From positions 58,161,437 to 58,225,436 of the forward strand of contig NC_071334.1 of the NCBI RefSeq assembly GCF_027744825.2: DNA of 64,000 nt, given 5' to 3'. Source of the stretch: Synchiropus splendidus (Eukaryota; Chordata; Actinopteri; Syngnathiformes; Callionymidae). The notes beneath the pieces were generated by a model, which did not search any database, had not been told where the DNA came from, and was given only the letters and a program-made list of their open reading frames with translations. Below, in pieces: positions 1-13,278 of the stretch (position 1 is the stretch's first letter; each line of letters begins with the position of its first letter). The position numbers were made by a program, and so were the translations under genes.

Positions 1-879
1 TGGAGTGCTCTTTTGATGTCTTCACGGACATCCTGCTGAAGGAAGCTGTCGGCACATCAGCCGCATCACTTTTCGCCTTGCAATGAGGAAGACAACCCAG
101 GACACTGATGCCGGGATACACAGAAAATACCCACTTGCTTGGCAATAGAAGCAAAACTTGGAAGCAAATTTTAATGAATATGCTTCTGGTAGGTGACACA
201 CTATGCAGCGACTTAAATTGTAATTATGCAGGAGATCGTGGTGCATCTAAAGATTGGTGTGTGGGGACGAGAAAAATGAAATCTGAAGCTGATTTAATTT
301 GACAGCTCACTCAATGAACTGCAGTATAGCAGACACTAGTCAACAAACAGGTGCTATGTGTGGGATTTGAGTGGGACTCATTTTAGACCAACAAACTTTT
401 TGACTGGACAGTTGACCAATTTAATGCACAACATTAGGAAAGCCATTACTATCTCTGTTGCCGACAGAAATAAGCGCCAAAGTTGTGTGTAAACCTGAAC
501 TACAATGTGAATGATGAAGTGGCCAAATGAAGGGCTCATTTATTAAAAGTGTGTGAAGAGCAAGAATCTTATGCGGCTGACAGGCTCCCTTCACGCAATT
601 TATAGTGATGGGATACAGTCACTACTGCACATTTGAATTTTGGAATCCAACACTGGAAAGAAATGACCACCGGCCACAATAAAGTCCTGAGGATTATGTA
701 TAAATCACACTAAAATAAAAGTGCTGTTGCTGCACCTTTTAGTCTTGCTGCAGTAATAGCATAATTCTTCTTTAAAAGATAAGAGCGGAGCCGGCAACCA
801 AATAAGGATAAATTCCCTGAACACGTTGAGTAATACAGATGAATCAGTGTTCCCAGAATGTTTTCATTCAATCCATCAC
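1..879 (-). other. dcc: dcc intron 3, 5' end (partial)
   Basis: Non-coding sequence after the exon 3 donor, running off the left edge of the window. No repeat, RNA gene or credible exon is visible here. The short ORFs overlapping it have no recognisable similarity. Confidence 0.8.
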
Positions 880-1167
880 CTGGTAGCACGCGCAGTTCAG
901 CATCTGTTCCTGTCCTGGTGCTGCTTGGGTTGTCAGCCAGACAGCGGTACGTGGCCGAGTCAGGAGGTTGGACTCGGCTAACTTGGAGAGTGCCGGAAGG
1001 CAGCGCAGCAAGTCGGGAGTCTGGGTCAAAGAGCAGTGGCAGATCCTCCCTGTTTTTCTGCCACCGAATGATAGGCTTGGGGTCACCCGACACCTCGCAG
1101 CGGAGTAGAGCCGTGTCCCCGAGGTATGATGACACCGACTCGGTGGGGACGACGACTCTCAGTGGAC
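880..1167 (-). CDS. dcc: dcc exon 3: Ig-like domain 2
   Basis: This 288-bp exon encodes the second Ig domain of the DCC netrin receptor. The acceptor (CTGCCTCAAG) follows a pyrimidine-rich tract, and the exon is phase 1 at both ends. It opens GPLRVVVPTESV, continuing the VAG that ends exon 2 as in vertebrate DCC (VAGPLRF). Ig landmarks are Cys in LLRCEVSG, Trp in IIRWQKN and Cys in TYRCLADN, then the DCC-type strand LPSGTLQVSRVQP and the ending NPSSTRTGTDAELRVLP. The loop after QKN is one residue longer than my recollection of human DCC. The donor is CAG/GTGATG, weaker than consensus at the last positions. The next exon should add two bases to the final G, probably giving Asp, but it lies beyond the left edge. 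Reading past 880 gives intron translation only. Confidence 0.95.
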
Positions 1168-3639
1168 CTTGAGGCAGACGAGACAGAAAAAAAGTTAAGT
1201 ACCAGCTGAAAAGTTAAATAGATCAATTTCAAATCTTCCATTTTTTTGTGTATATAGATGAGGAAGTTAAAAGAAAGGGGATCTAAATTCCTAATAAAAT
1301 GTATGTTGTCATTTGCAGCCTGAAAATAAATCAAAAGAAAATCATCCAGTGTAACCTTGAAGATGAGAAACCTCTAGGAGAAAACCTTAGGTTTGAGAAG
1401 ACATTGCTCCAGTTTCATCTACAGAGAGTTCAGTGAATGAGCTGCCATAACCACAGCCAAGACCAGCACTGGTACCACTGCACGTCACCCTGAGTGCACA
1501 CTATTAGCTTGCAGGTGAGACAAGAGAGACAAGGTGACCTGACAACGACGCTTACTCAGATGAAGAGAATCATCCAGACAACTTTGAACCACGCAGTGAC
1601 ATGCAACCCAGCAGGTGTTGTCGTAACTGAGAGGATGAGTTAGACCCTGAACTGTAGGAGGACACATGAAAGTCAGACACGGACAGGTCACAAAGTGTGG
1701 ACAGACAGCGCCAAGCCTTCTGTTTAGCACGCTCACTGTTTCTTGTCTGAACAGATCCACTTCAACAACAAATAGCCCGTAGCCTCGCAGACACACGAGA
1801 GAGCTGAGTGCCAGGCAGCTCTCACGTACAATGGAGGCTTGTCTCTATGTGGTTATGTTTTAATTTCAATATGTCTGCCAGTGCCTCTGGGCAGATTTAC
1901 TGTAATCTGCAGGAATTTATTTTGTTTTCCGGGTTAGTGGGTGGTTTTAAGACTTTCACTCCAGAGTACTTAAAATATTAATTTCTGTTTGAACCTTGGA
2001 ACTTTGGACCTTGGATGGCTCATCCTAGAGTCAAAAGTTAAAGTATTGCGGCGGGTTCCCGTGAGTATTCCATTTTTGCAAACCAAAACACACTAAAGCC
2101 AAATAAAGGCTTACTGGATAAAAAGAACGCTCATGGTAAACATCCCAAAAAGAATCAAGAGAAGTCAAACCATTCTTTATTTTCAGATTTGAGATGTCAA
2201 CCTGCTGCACAGATTTTGACTGACAACTCAGGAACGACCACATCCATATATTTTTTCCATCAATAATGGTGGCGCAGACTCTAAAGTAACACAATGGCAG
2301 TGAACCATGGTAAGTCACAGCAAAAACATGACTCTTTTCGACTATATCCAGTACGCTGTGTGGAAAAATTTGCACTTCCTCTTCATGTCAACATGTTGCT
2401 TTGGTTGGTTGTGTGAACCGTGTCACGGATGTTATTAGACGCCTGCTGTTGTCTTCAGACGACGGTGCAGACTTTCATTAGCAGCAGTAAATATTAATTC
2501 TCGAATGTGAACGATGAAACAAAGTCAAACTGCTGCCCCTGCCAGCTCTGTCTCGCTGGTAATTGATGTTCAAAGTCTAATTAAATTACACTACTATCTT
2601 GCATTCGGCCAACAAATTCAGCCACAAACAGAGGAGCTCAGTTCTATTTTGGGTGGGCTCTTTTCCATTACAATATAGCCACAGACCAGGTCATGGACAT
2701 TATGTCCATGTTAATCACTGTGAAGCCACAAATAGTTTTTTATAAAGCGATTTCCTGTGTTTCACATTGAAACATCTTTACAGTCTTTACATGCTCTTTA
2801 TAATGCCATCAATCTGTATTTCAAAATAGCTACTTCAGTAAATAAACACGTAGCATGTCTACAAAATAATATATTGATTTACAATATTTAAACATTGTCA
2901 CAAAATATATTTGCATTTCAAGTTAAACGATAATTAAGCCAGCAGATTCATTCAACTCTTACTCTGATTACTTTAGCTGTGCTTGGGGAATATTAATTTC
3001 AAACCACTGTCTTAAATACTTGAATCAATTCTGCCTGCTTCCTTTCTCAGGACCAACCTTAATGCTGTTTGTATGACACCTGACCGGTTAAACTTTCTGT
3101 GCTGGTTTGGTTGGAACAAAAACCTGCAGCGACTGCACCCCGTTCTGAGCAGTTTTGGCTACCATCCATATGATGTGTTACATCACACTTTAACAAGGAA
3201 TAACTGAGATGACAAAAATTCAAAGTCTTATTTGTACTCGGCAAGTCGACACGTACAAAACTTATTTTTGGATTCAGGACTCTGCTGCCAGATTGCAGGT
3301 TTTTGAGTCTTGACAATGATGTGAGTCACTTTGACATCGCACAGAACGGAAGCGACAAATAACACTGATGAGTGTTTGGTTAGCATTTCTTATATAAGCT
3401 TGGTTGCTGTCTGTTCCAGTGTAGATCATTCTCTTGCCCTCAGACACGCACATATAAAAGTGCTCTGTACCTGAAAATCATGGAAAAGTCTGCAGCAGGT
3501 TCGCCAGTTAGAACGCTGATCCTGACAGCTATTCTAAAATAAGACTGAGGCTTCGTCCCTTGCCGTCCTTTTTGGTTTCATTTCATGTTTATAAGTCTAA
3601 CACTCTTAACTATTGTCTTCCATTTACTCAGGGCAAGGT

Positions 3640-3915
3640 CACAGAAGCCTGGACTGACTACTCTGTCCACCAACCCTCCTCCAGCTGTTCCGGGAGGACG
3701 TTAAGGCGCTCCCAAGGCAACCAAGAGACAGGATGTCCCGGAGCTATAACCGAGTTCCTCAGGCCGGGCACACAGCAGTGAAAACTTACTTGACATATTT
3801 GTATCTAAAACTAAAGACAGCACAATGCAGACACTGCACTGACACTTCTTCCTTCCCACACTCGTGAACAAGACCTCTAAACACTCATCTACAACATCTA
3901 CACTTTCAATAAGTC
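3640..3915 (-). mobile_element. Degenerate LINE ORF fragment (fish non-LTR retrotransposon)
   Basis: Read on the minus strand, 3640-3730 gives WERLNVLPEQLEE, close to the C-terminal WERLGIPPEELEE motif of a very common teleost non-LTR retrotransposon. Stops interrupt the frame. Further right, 3857-3873 holds CACTCGTGAACAAGACC, which also belongs to that element's reverse-transcriptase region as I recall it, so the DNA between has been lost. The clade (Rex, L2 or RTE-like) was not resolved. It is a dead fragment inside intron 2. Confidence 0.55.
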
Positions 3916-6017
3916 AGCGACTCTATGCTTTGGAAATGAAATCTGTGGTCTTGGACATGGACGAACTACACTTAGCCATCATCAGCATCCTCTTCTCCAT
4001 CTTGCTAGAGTCATGAAACGCTCCCGAATGACACAATAGAAGAGAACGGAGTGAAACATTCCATCATGTGGGAGCTAGAGTGAGCGCATGCCAGACACGT
4101 GGTGATTCACCCATTATTTTCACACTGTTTTCAGGTTTTGAAACATTCTGCTGTCGAATCACTCACTATACTGTACAGTACTTTCCATAAAGTGACATAG
4201 CACTAAGTGAAGTAATGGTTGTGTCACAACTGAACAGGAACAGAAAATGGTTTAGAAACAAAGTCTGTGATAAGTAAACAGCTTTTGATCAAATTAAATT
4301 TGAGTTATATAATTAAATTATAAAAAAATGATTATCGTAATAATAAAAAATACAAAATAAACACAATGGATGTAAAAGTTATTCAGGAGTAAGATAATAC
4401 AGAATGACATATCAACGCGCTTCACTAAATCATACTTCATCCACTTTGAAAAAAAGGAAAAAAAAAATACTGAGGTAATTCAACGTATTTATATAATTAT
4501 AAACCAAAATAGAAAATCAATCTGGTCAGTGAAGGGTTGAGGGTTGAAATCTCCACCTGGGAAGCCATTATCTTCCTCCTGCTAAAACCTCATCACACAC
4601 GTATTTTAATTGGCATTAGTCAGACACCGCAGAGATTTGACGTGTTACTGGCGAGACGTCGACAGAAGATTGCGTTCGACTTAATCCAAGACTCTTGCGG
4701 CAGCACAGTACGCAAGTTATTGAAAGCATGGATTAATGATGCAACTCCGCCCCCAAGTTGTGCAATGGCCAAATAGGAATGAGCAGCATGTCATCAATTT
4801 GCAAATGAAACATTGTTTTGGCTTTTTTTTCTTAAACAAAATACTGAAAATAGTCAAATATTAATGTCAGTTTTATCACCAACTAAGTCCTCTCACTCCC
4901 ACTGAGACTAAAGTTATGTCCCCAATTTAACTTTAGTTCTCTAATAGCTGCATTTCTCCATGTTCCATTTATCTTTCTGAGAAGTTTTTTATTCATGTTT
5001 TCCTGCTATCTCATTTTTTTTTCCATCTCCAATTTCCTTTTTGTTCTTTGTGTCTTGTTTCTTCTGTCTCAACCTTCCATCTCTGGCTCTCTGAGTGCTC
5101 AGTGTTTCTAATTAATTCCCACCGTACAGTCATATCTGAGCGCATACTTACACACACAGTACTAATTGAATTTTTAAGCCCATGCTGCTGATTACCATTT
5201 TGTCGTGTAATGTGTCATGTCTCACTGGTGCTCCTCCTGTCAGCTTTTTTCGTGTTCCACATTTTCGATTCATCATTACTTACACAGTCTGCAGGTTCTC
5301 ATCCAAAGCAATACTGAAATGTAGTGACATCAGTGTAAAATGAAGTACATAATATTTCTGTGGCAACACTGTTAAATATTACTTAGACTGCAAAAAGTGA
5401 AACCACCGTGTGTTAGCTTAGAGCTTTTTCCCCCCTTTTTTTCCACTGAAAAATATTCACAGGAGCATATTTGTTTTCTAGTCTACATGCCTCAGCAAAT
5501 GTTGGCGCTAAAAAGAAAAGTGACAAACAACGAAGAGTCCCGGCACCGCGAAACATCCTCACTTAATAAGGTCAAGAAGGTATCTTTCATGTTACGGAGT
5601 CTGAGTGAAGTGCAAAACTGCAGAATATTCAAAGTGGTTTTTGAACTGTTCCAATTTGACGATCAAACAAGGGCCTGTTTCCACAAGATGAAGTTATAAA
5701 TGGAAAACAGCAAGATCAGTGTCGACATGAGCTGAAGGAACACGTCTATTATGTATTTCCTCTATTTTTTTTTTCTTTTTCCACAGCTTTGCTTTTGTGT
5801 TTGTCAGGTGTCAAGAATCCTGCTATAGTTTTTGCCATAACACATCATTCATTTCCCTCAAAAAATGTTTTCTGTTAGGGAATTTTTTGTGATGCCCTGC
5901 ATCGTATTAAACAAACGTGGATATCCTCAATCCTCTTTGGACACTCGAGCTGCCTCAAGTGTTAATAAGCATCGCATCCACTTAACATCAGTCCATCCAT
6001 TTTTCACCGAAGTCCTG

Positions 6018-6290
6018 GCCTTTCTTTCCTCCAGCTCTTCTGAGGGGATAACTAGACTTTCCCTGATCTGACCACACATATAGTGCCCAGTGTGGCCTGG
6101 GAATGCACGGAGACCTCCACCCAGTTGTCCTCAGAACTTCACCAGGGAAGCTCAAATGGCTTCTAGTCTAGTGGTGGAGAGTGGTTCTACTGTAAGGCTC
6201 TCACAGATGTCTGAGCTCGTCACCAACCTTCCAGGCCACAGAGATCTCAGTTGTATCCACAATCTCGTTCTTGGGGTCAGTCCCTGAAGA
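6018..6290 (-). mobile_element. Degenerate LINE fragment, same type as the one at 3.6 kb
   Basis: The + strand carries recognisable pieces in the order expected for the antisense of the common teleost LINE: CCAGCTCTTCTGAGGGGAT, then GGCTTCTAGTCTAGTGGTGG, TGTCTGAGCTCGTCACC and ATCTCGTTCTTGGGGTCA. Divergence is high and no frame is intact. Its orientation matches the 3640-3915 fragment, so the two may be pieces of one old insertion or of two insertions. Confidence 0.5.
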
Positions 6291-7634
6291 CGTGGGACAT
6301 GGAGTCAACAGTCATTTCCCTCACTTGTGAACGAGATTCCATCATATAAGACACAGTTTATTCCAGCAACCTGGTCCAGAACCGAGAGTCTTGATCAGTG
6401 GGAGCCGATCCTCATAACAATGTAATAATTTTGCAATGTTCTTGTTGAAAAAAACAATGCTACTCTCACATACGCGATCGGCTATTTTCTGTTCCAGCTT
6501 TTATATCTTAACAAAGTAGGATTAAATGAAGTCATACAATGCCTCAACAGGGATTTGGGTAACTGCTGCGACGACATTCAACACAACTGGAAGGGTTTTA
6601 TGATGATTAAATACAAGAGAGTTGCACTAAAATGATGTTAATTTCCGGTTAACTGCACCTCTTAAGTGCAGGTAATGTGAGTGTCATTTCATATCAACAT
6701 GCCGTTAGAAACTCTTGACCTAATTAAACAGAGAAGTGTTAATTGGAGCTGTCTGCTTCCTGTCATTTGATTCTCACACCTGAAACTGCCCACGAGCAGC
6801 TATCCACTGTCCAGCCCTTCAGGACAAATGAACCAAGTGACAGTCATTTTCGTACACTGGTCCTCAGTATGTTGTTTACCTGGTTAATAGCATTAAAAAT
6901 TCTGATTAAAAGCATTATCGGTATTATTATTATTATCAGCATTATTTGTATTGTTATTGCAACAGTTGATGGTTGTTTTCATAGGCGATGGCTCAAATTA
7001 TTAAAGTATTATGCGCAAGTCACGTTTGTAAGCAGCTTTTTTCCACATTGAGCTTTAAAGTAAACAAAGTGGCTTTTCTTTTACTGCTCAGAGCTGAGCT
7101 ATCATACAGTAAATTCCTCTCTCCAGACACTGATGCACTTAAGCCTCTGAGCCGCTCTGTCTATTAATGTCTCCCATAAACTGTATTGATCTTAAGCCAC
7201 ACTCCACTTACTGGATTGCATTACAGGTGATTTACTTGGCTTCTATTAAATAAATATGAAAAGTAAAATAAATTAAGGAAGCGGAGCAATATCCTCTCTG
7301 TCTGTGTGTGTGGATGGTTTCTGTCACCACTGTGCCCATCAAGGACAGGTCACGGTGTCCTAGAGAGAAATGGATGAGGTTAAATTGGATGAGGTCGTGC
7401 CCTCGTCCTCCACTTTGTCTTAGTAGACAGACAATAGTCATCATTAATTTGTTCTTATTTTTTTAAATGAAGAATATTTTTAAAAATAATGTGCGCTGTT
7501 GTCAAAAATATTGAATGTTTACTACTGCCTGGTAAACAGGGGAATGCACAGTAAAATGTAAAACATAAATCACAACGGGGATAGAGTCAACCAACAATGA
7601 AACAGAAGAGGTACGCGCTCATTGGCTGTCTTAC

Positions 7635-7976
7635 CTGCAACTGTGACTCTGGCGGTTCGGCTCACGATACTTCCCACTCCCTCCAGCGAAGCAAGACACT
7701 GGTATTCTCCTTCGTCAGGCCGGTGATGCCGCGAGTGCACAACATTCTGCACTAAAAGTGAGCCGTTGGCCAGTTCTTGTCTTCTGTCGTCGACTAACGT
7801 ACTTAGCAACACGCCGTCCTTACGCCACGTGATGGCGGGCGGTCCGGCTGAGGAGTCCGAGTGTGCCTGGCAGTCAAGTTGCAACACGCCACCTCGTACT
7901 GTTATTGTGTCCTGAGGCTCCTTGGTGAATGTTAAGTCCACAAACCCTCCTAGACTGGAGGAAGTTGAAGAGGCAT
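7635..7976 (-). CDS. dcc: dcc exon 2: Ig-like domain 1
   Basis: This 342-bp exon encodes the first extracellular Ig domain of DCC. It is bounded by a CTTCGCAG acceptor and a GTAAGA donor, phase 1 at both ends. The translation shows the Ig pattern: first Cys in LQLDC, Trp in TWRKDG, second Cys in EYQC, with an N-glycosylation sequon (NGS) in ELANGSLL. The block HSRHHRPDEGEYQC followed by GSIVSRTARVTVAG matches vertebrate DCC as I recall it. Neogenin has HSKHNKPDEG with a different tail, so this is dcc rather than neo1. A Ser-rich linker (ASSTSSSLGG) separates the signal peptide from the domain. The open frame continues past both ends into intron, so ATG-to-stop reading overstates the exon. Intron 1 lies to the right and intron 2 to the left. 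Confidence 0.95.
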
Positions 7977-9162
7977 CTGCGAAGAGAAAGCAAACAGCGT
8001 GAGAACATATTACAAATAAAATAAAAACACTCATGCAGCACACACCAAAATTGCCTACTACATCACATTTCAAAAGTGGCTTCAATCTCCCATCATCCAA
8101 TGAACTTCTTAGCCATACTAATAGTTATCCCCTATAATCCCACTGCCATTTTTCAGGCGCCCTACACTTTATTACGATCTCACGAACATGACCATTCACT
8201 TCTGAATATCGAACACTTCAAGCATCAATCTTGCCAAATCATACGAGCAACTGTCAACTGGTTGTTTCACACATACAGATGCATAACTTCCACACTCAAA
8301 ATTCATACAGGACCAGCAACTGTAAACTACAAAACCATGCTGACTCACATTTGTGGCTATTTTATCTTATCCATGCTAAACAGTACGATATGATCAGACA
8401 TTGTATTAAACATGATCATAGGCGTCAAAGTCACCTCAACCTCTCATAGCAATTGTCCTCATGTCCCTACACAAACCCTAATCCGGATGATGGTTCCAAC
8501 AACAGAGAACACCAACCGCAGCAGCATCTCTGATCAGCTTTGATGTTGCAGCTGTTTATGAAATCCTTTCATCACGATCACAGAGGCAGTTTGCTCGGTC
8601 AAAGCCTCCATTCACACTTCACACTCCTTGGAACTGTAAACGGAAGCTCTGACACCCAGGTCCACGTAATAATGGGACAGAGCCAACTTTAATGTACTGC
8701 AGATGGCCTGCTTTCCCCCGATTTAGATTCCTGGCTGAAAAATATGATCAAAGAAAATAAAGACTGTGTTGTCAAAACACAGTTAATAGAGTCTTTTGAT
8801 ATGCAACATAAAGGACAAAAGAGGGATTTTTTTCTCTTTTTTTTACACCTCAATATTGCATTTAGAAAGGAAAGCCTTTTGGAGGCTACTGTTATGCCTA
8901 GAGTAATGACTCAGTTTTCTTTGTTGCAGTCGCTGTCCTCTACACTCAACTTTAGACGTCAAATTAATGGAAACATTTAATAATTGGTGGTTTAATTGCA
9001 TTATCTAATTACATTCTGGAAACCCGTCAAGGCTTATGCTCTTCACAACTTGGCCTCAAATGGCAGGAGCAACTTTGTTACTTTCCCTAAGATTAATGTC
9101 ACACTTGATACATCCTTTTAAGACACAAAACAATTAATTCAAATGAAGGACCCTCTGAAGGT

Positions 9163-9163
<1 letters not shown>

Positions 9164-9212
<49 letters not shown>
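9164..9212. repeat. (AC)24 microsatellite
   Basis: A perfect AC dinucleotide run of about 49 bp in intron 1, about 1.2 kb from exon 2. Confidence 0.97.
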
Positions 9213-9215
<3 letters not shown>

Positions 9216-11493
9216 CTCTTTTAAAAGAGAAAGTGATTTATTGGGAGGAACAGGCCACTTCCTTCTTTATATTCAGAGCAAATGTACCTGGGCACAGATT
9301 CTATTTGAATCACTGTAAAACTCAAGCACCAAATAAGGGACAAACCTTTTTTCAAAGGGCTTTCCAGCTTAAATAGAGGTAAATAGAAGTTGTTATGATG
9401 TTGAAATGTAGCACTGTTTTTTGTATTTTTGTACTTTCAAGTTGGCACTGTATTTTCCAAAGGTTTGTAGGATAACTCAGACAGTTCTATCACTGGAGGA
9501 AATATATATCAGTTATATATCAAAATGTATCATGCTTGTGCTATTCAAGAGCCAAATGCTAAACATTTCCTTGAGAAAAAGTATAAATCTTGAAGGTCAG
9601 TCAGATGTGAGGAGCATCCTTCTCCCTCGAGGCAGTGAGCAGATAAATCTCCCATGATGTTGATTGATTTTCTGCAATCGACCCATTGATACATATTTAT
9701 ATGCATCTGATTTGGGTAATGTGAATCCTCTCTCCTGTCACATTTTATCCTTTCTTACACATGTATGTCCAGCATCATTCCATTGTCTTCTCACTGATGT
9801 CTCTTCCTTTTTTTCCATCGTGGTTTCCTTCTTATCGATTCCCACTCAGATGCACCTCCTCCCTCTCTATCAGTAAATCAACATCTAGACAGCTCTATCT
9901 GTACTCACAGCTCACACACGTTCACACACGCTCACATGGTAGCGCACACACACCCGTCGCACACTTCATCAGCGTGTCCTTGTCCCAGTTGTCCTGCCGT
10001 CTGATGTTATCACTCTCTGTCTGCTCTCCCTTCATCTCACCTACCACCTCTCTTTCTGTACCTGTTAGTCTTCTTTTATCCATATTTCACTTTGTAGCCC
10101 AACTCTTGAAGGATTTATTCAACTGGACAATTTTAAGTTTAAGTCCATCATCCTATTCTCCTGCTTGTCCTGAAATGGGTCGCAGTGAATTTAACAGTAA
10201 TGTCCTTTACAGTGGATTCTTAACCCTTTAAGCGGCAAACAACATCACGGGATTTAAACAAGACAAGCTGCAAACACGAGGCCCGTGGTGGTTACTATCC
10301 CGAAGTTGTGGAGACGACAGAGATCGGCAGGTGGCAGTCGGGGCACTGTGCTTGGCAGCTTAAATAAGGAAAGCCTATGCACTATAATGTGTCACTTATT
10401 TATTTATTTATTTATTTTTAATGCCCTATGAAAAATGTACTTCCACCACTGAACTTATCAAAATACGAGCCAGACCTTCAAATATAGCGTAACAAAAGTA
10501 TTTATCCTTGAATCTCGTATTGTCCAAGGAGATACACCAATTTCTTATTCTGGAAAATGTAAGAGGAGAAATCTACAATGTTTTCACTTCTGGATATTTC
10601 ATTGTTTACGTCTTGTAACAAAATTAAATTAATGGAAGAAAATAGTGTCACATGTTCATTGCATTACAGGTACAATAAAGCAGGACATGGTTCTCAATGT
10701 TCATGATGCCAATTTGATGTGTGGGATAAGTTGGACTGGTATCCAAAACAAATCAGTTAAAGACCTTTTAACTCCATTCGAGACCAGACCCACGTGACCT
10801 AAATAACATAAGGGCTTTGACAGCCATGAGGATAATTAATCATGAAGCAAAATGTTGTGACCCGGATAAACCCTCACAGAGGAAATGCCAACATGGGCAG
10901 CAGCATTATACCACGCCAATTATGCAGCCTCCAAGGTGAAAGGAGCAGCCACACTCTTGTAAAATCTTCTGTAATTGAATGAAACGCAGGATGTAATGAG
11001 GAATAATTTGAGAGGAACCCATAAAATCTGGCTGGAGTGCAGTTGTGTGAACAAACGGCCATGACTTCAAAGAGTGAAATGGGTAACATCATGAAAATAT
11101 TAACATAAATATTTGGCCAGGGCTGTACGGCGGAATTGAAGCGCTCCAGTCTTAGCATGCCTCAAGGATGCAAATATTTACAACCATCATTCCGGTGGGT
11201 CTGTGGTGATATTCAAGGCACTAAACTCACCAATTGGATTAAATGGAGTAGTGTATACTCAGTCGGAATGAGATGCTGTTTTGAATTCCAGCCATTTACT
11301 GTAGAAGCATGAAGCCAAAATATTCCTCCCGGCAACTGATCCACACAAGCCTGATAGCACGAATTGAGAAACTCTGGCCCCAGTTTTCTAATCGTAATGG
11401 AGCAGTGGAAGGATATAGAGCCATCGTGGACATTAATGGAAGAGATGAGAGTCGGTGACAGTGTGGTGGATGGCGGCCAAAGCTCTCTGAGCA

Positions 11494-11525
11494 GACACAC
11501 ACACACACACAAACAGACACACACA
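11494..11525. repeat. Interrupted (CA)n microsatellite
   Basis: CA repeats with an AAACAG interruption in the middle. A short GT-rich run follows near 11617-11635. Confidence 0.85.
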
Positions 11526-13104
11526 CCAACTCTTAAAATGGGTGACACCATGGGTTTGAGTCAAAAGGCAGGCTGCATTAAGAGTCTGGGAAGCATCCAA
11601 AACAGTCTGTGCATGTTTGTGTTTGTGTGTGTGTTTAATCTCTGTGCCAGATGCCGACTGCCAGCAAAGCGTCATTTTGAATGAAAGCAGGAAGAAACGA
11701 AGAGTGGAGAAAAACAAAGAGAATTGGAGCTCTGAGGGCTATGAGTTGATCTGCTGATAATGACCAGAGCACAAAATGTTAGTCACGAATTTTGTATCCG
11801 CAGTAAGACAAAGTCCACTTCGTAAGAACATCGAACGTTTTAATCTTGAGTCAAAATGTCAAAATGATTCAAGTATTGGAATAACTCCAAAACCTTCACT
11901 ATCAAATCACGTTGACCAGACTGAATAAAAAAAAACGTAAGTTGCTATTCAACATTCTGACCGACGGTCATTGGGAGGGCACGCATGTGCAGCCCACGGC
12001 CAGCGGTCAGCCTCCCAACAATAACCAAAGGAGGCTCTGCAACTGGCAGCTGTGATACCCTTTTTTAGGTGTTGGGGCCGATAACACGGTGGCCAACTGC
12101 ATTGTCATTGAGCATAGAATAAAAAATGCAGCATTGATCAAGCCAGGTTTATAAGACATCTCAAAGCGCATCAGTCAGTGCAGCCACTGGAAACTGTCAG
12201 CTGACTTGGTTCTCCACCACCCAGAACCGCATAGGCCTTAGATGGATCCGGCGTTTTCACTCGCTGTATCCGATACTGGACAGCTGATCAGCAACATAAT
12301 TCAAACAATGTCACTGTCCTGTTTATCTCAACTCCGTCCAAGCAAATCGTCGATTGTTGGGAAAAACAATTTTCTTCACTGCATCCATGCATTTCAAACA
12401 GAACATGACAGCTGTAAAAATGTTTGACAATAAAGTCCAATATTTCAAACAATCAGTATGGCCTCAGATGATGATGACATGGTAATTTTCGTAGATAAAG
12501 CAGTGGTCTAAGTCGGCTGGATACTGGCTGTCTTGTATGACTGCAACTTGAGACTTATACCACGCAACAGCAGGAGTGTGTTAACTTGAAATGACAAAGA
12601 TGGGTTGCAACAGCAGGATGGAACCTACTGATGATTTCATTTTTTATTTATTTATTTTTATGGTGTTATCAGATCGACTGTTCGACAACAATGCAGTTTC
12701 TCTTTCTCATTTTGAACTGAACCAAACAAATGTATTTTATTTAGGCACCTTGCCATTCTTCACCCCTGTACAGCTTATGGTACTGCTTCAATCCTGTGCC
12801 TTCTCTCCAATATCCATGTGACGTCCAAATCTTAAAGCCCCAATTAGCTCAACAAAGCCCACTACCTGCAGAGTCTCAGATTGCATGTCACTCCCCCACA
12901 AAACCAACAAACTCAGCAGGTGAATTCACCTTTGCAGGTGTTTCTGAAATTGTGTCGACGCCCCTAAGCTCAGCACAAAAACTAAAGCCGCTTCCCTGCT
13001 GCCAGGCACAGTCATGCACCAGACAGCAGCAGGCCAATTACACACACTCAAGGTTTGGAAAGGTCCCATCTGCAGTGAGCTCTGACACCAGCTGGACAAC
13101 ACGA

Positions 13105-13278
13105 GTGTGTGTGTGTGTGTGTGTGTGCATACACACGGTGTGAGTGTGTCTATGGTTAAACCTCCATTAACAAGTCTCACCTGTCGTTCACCGTATGAGT
13201 CTCACTGAACTATAACTTCCATAATCCCTCCCACATATTCACAGCTGAGCCCAACACCACACACACACACACACACAC
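13105..13278. repeat. GT run and CA run flanking a 130-bp spacer
   Basis: (GT)n at 13105-13128 and (AC)n at 13258-13278 form inverted dinucleotide tracts that could in principle pair. More CA follows at 13407-13418. Confidence 0.85.

Larger units (their letters stand above)
1168..7634 (-). other. dcc: dcc intron 2 (6,467 bp)
   Basis: The intron between the Ig1 and Ig2 exons, with GTAAGA donor and CAAG acceptor. It contains two eroded LINE fragments (3640-3915 and 6018-6290), an A-rich stretch at 4320-4480, a pyrimidine-rich stretch at 4980-5110 and a short ATT-rich run near 6920-6945. The rest shows nothing I recognise. Confidence 0.9.

Noticed and set aside
710..1135. 141-codon ORF read from ATG to stop
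   Set aside because: Only the part down to 880 is exon 3. The C-terminal 55 or so residues are intron translation, and the true exon starts upstream of this Met at 1167.
7635..7976. Assignment to neogenin (neo1) instead of dcc
   Set aside because: HSRHHRPDEG, ARVTVAG and the following GPLR fit DCC. Neogenin differs at these positions (HSKHNKPDEG, AKLIVAG, LPRF) as recalled.
7570..8100. 176-codon ORF containing Ig1, with an apparent hydrophobic N-terminus
   Set aside because: The stretch before DASSTSSS is intron (acceptor at 7977). The hydrophobic residues come from the pyrimidine-rich splice region and do not form a signal peptide.
9761..10231. 156-codon open frame on the + strand
   Set aside because: It lies in pyrimidine-rich DNA (Ser/Leu/Pro-rich translation), has no domain and no splice context, and sits inside dcc intron 1.
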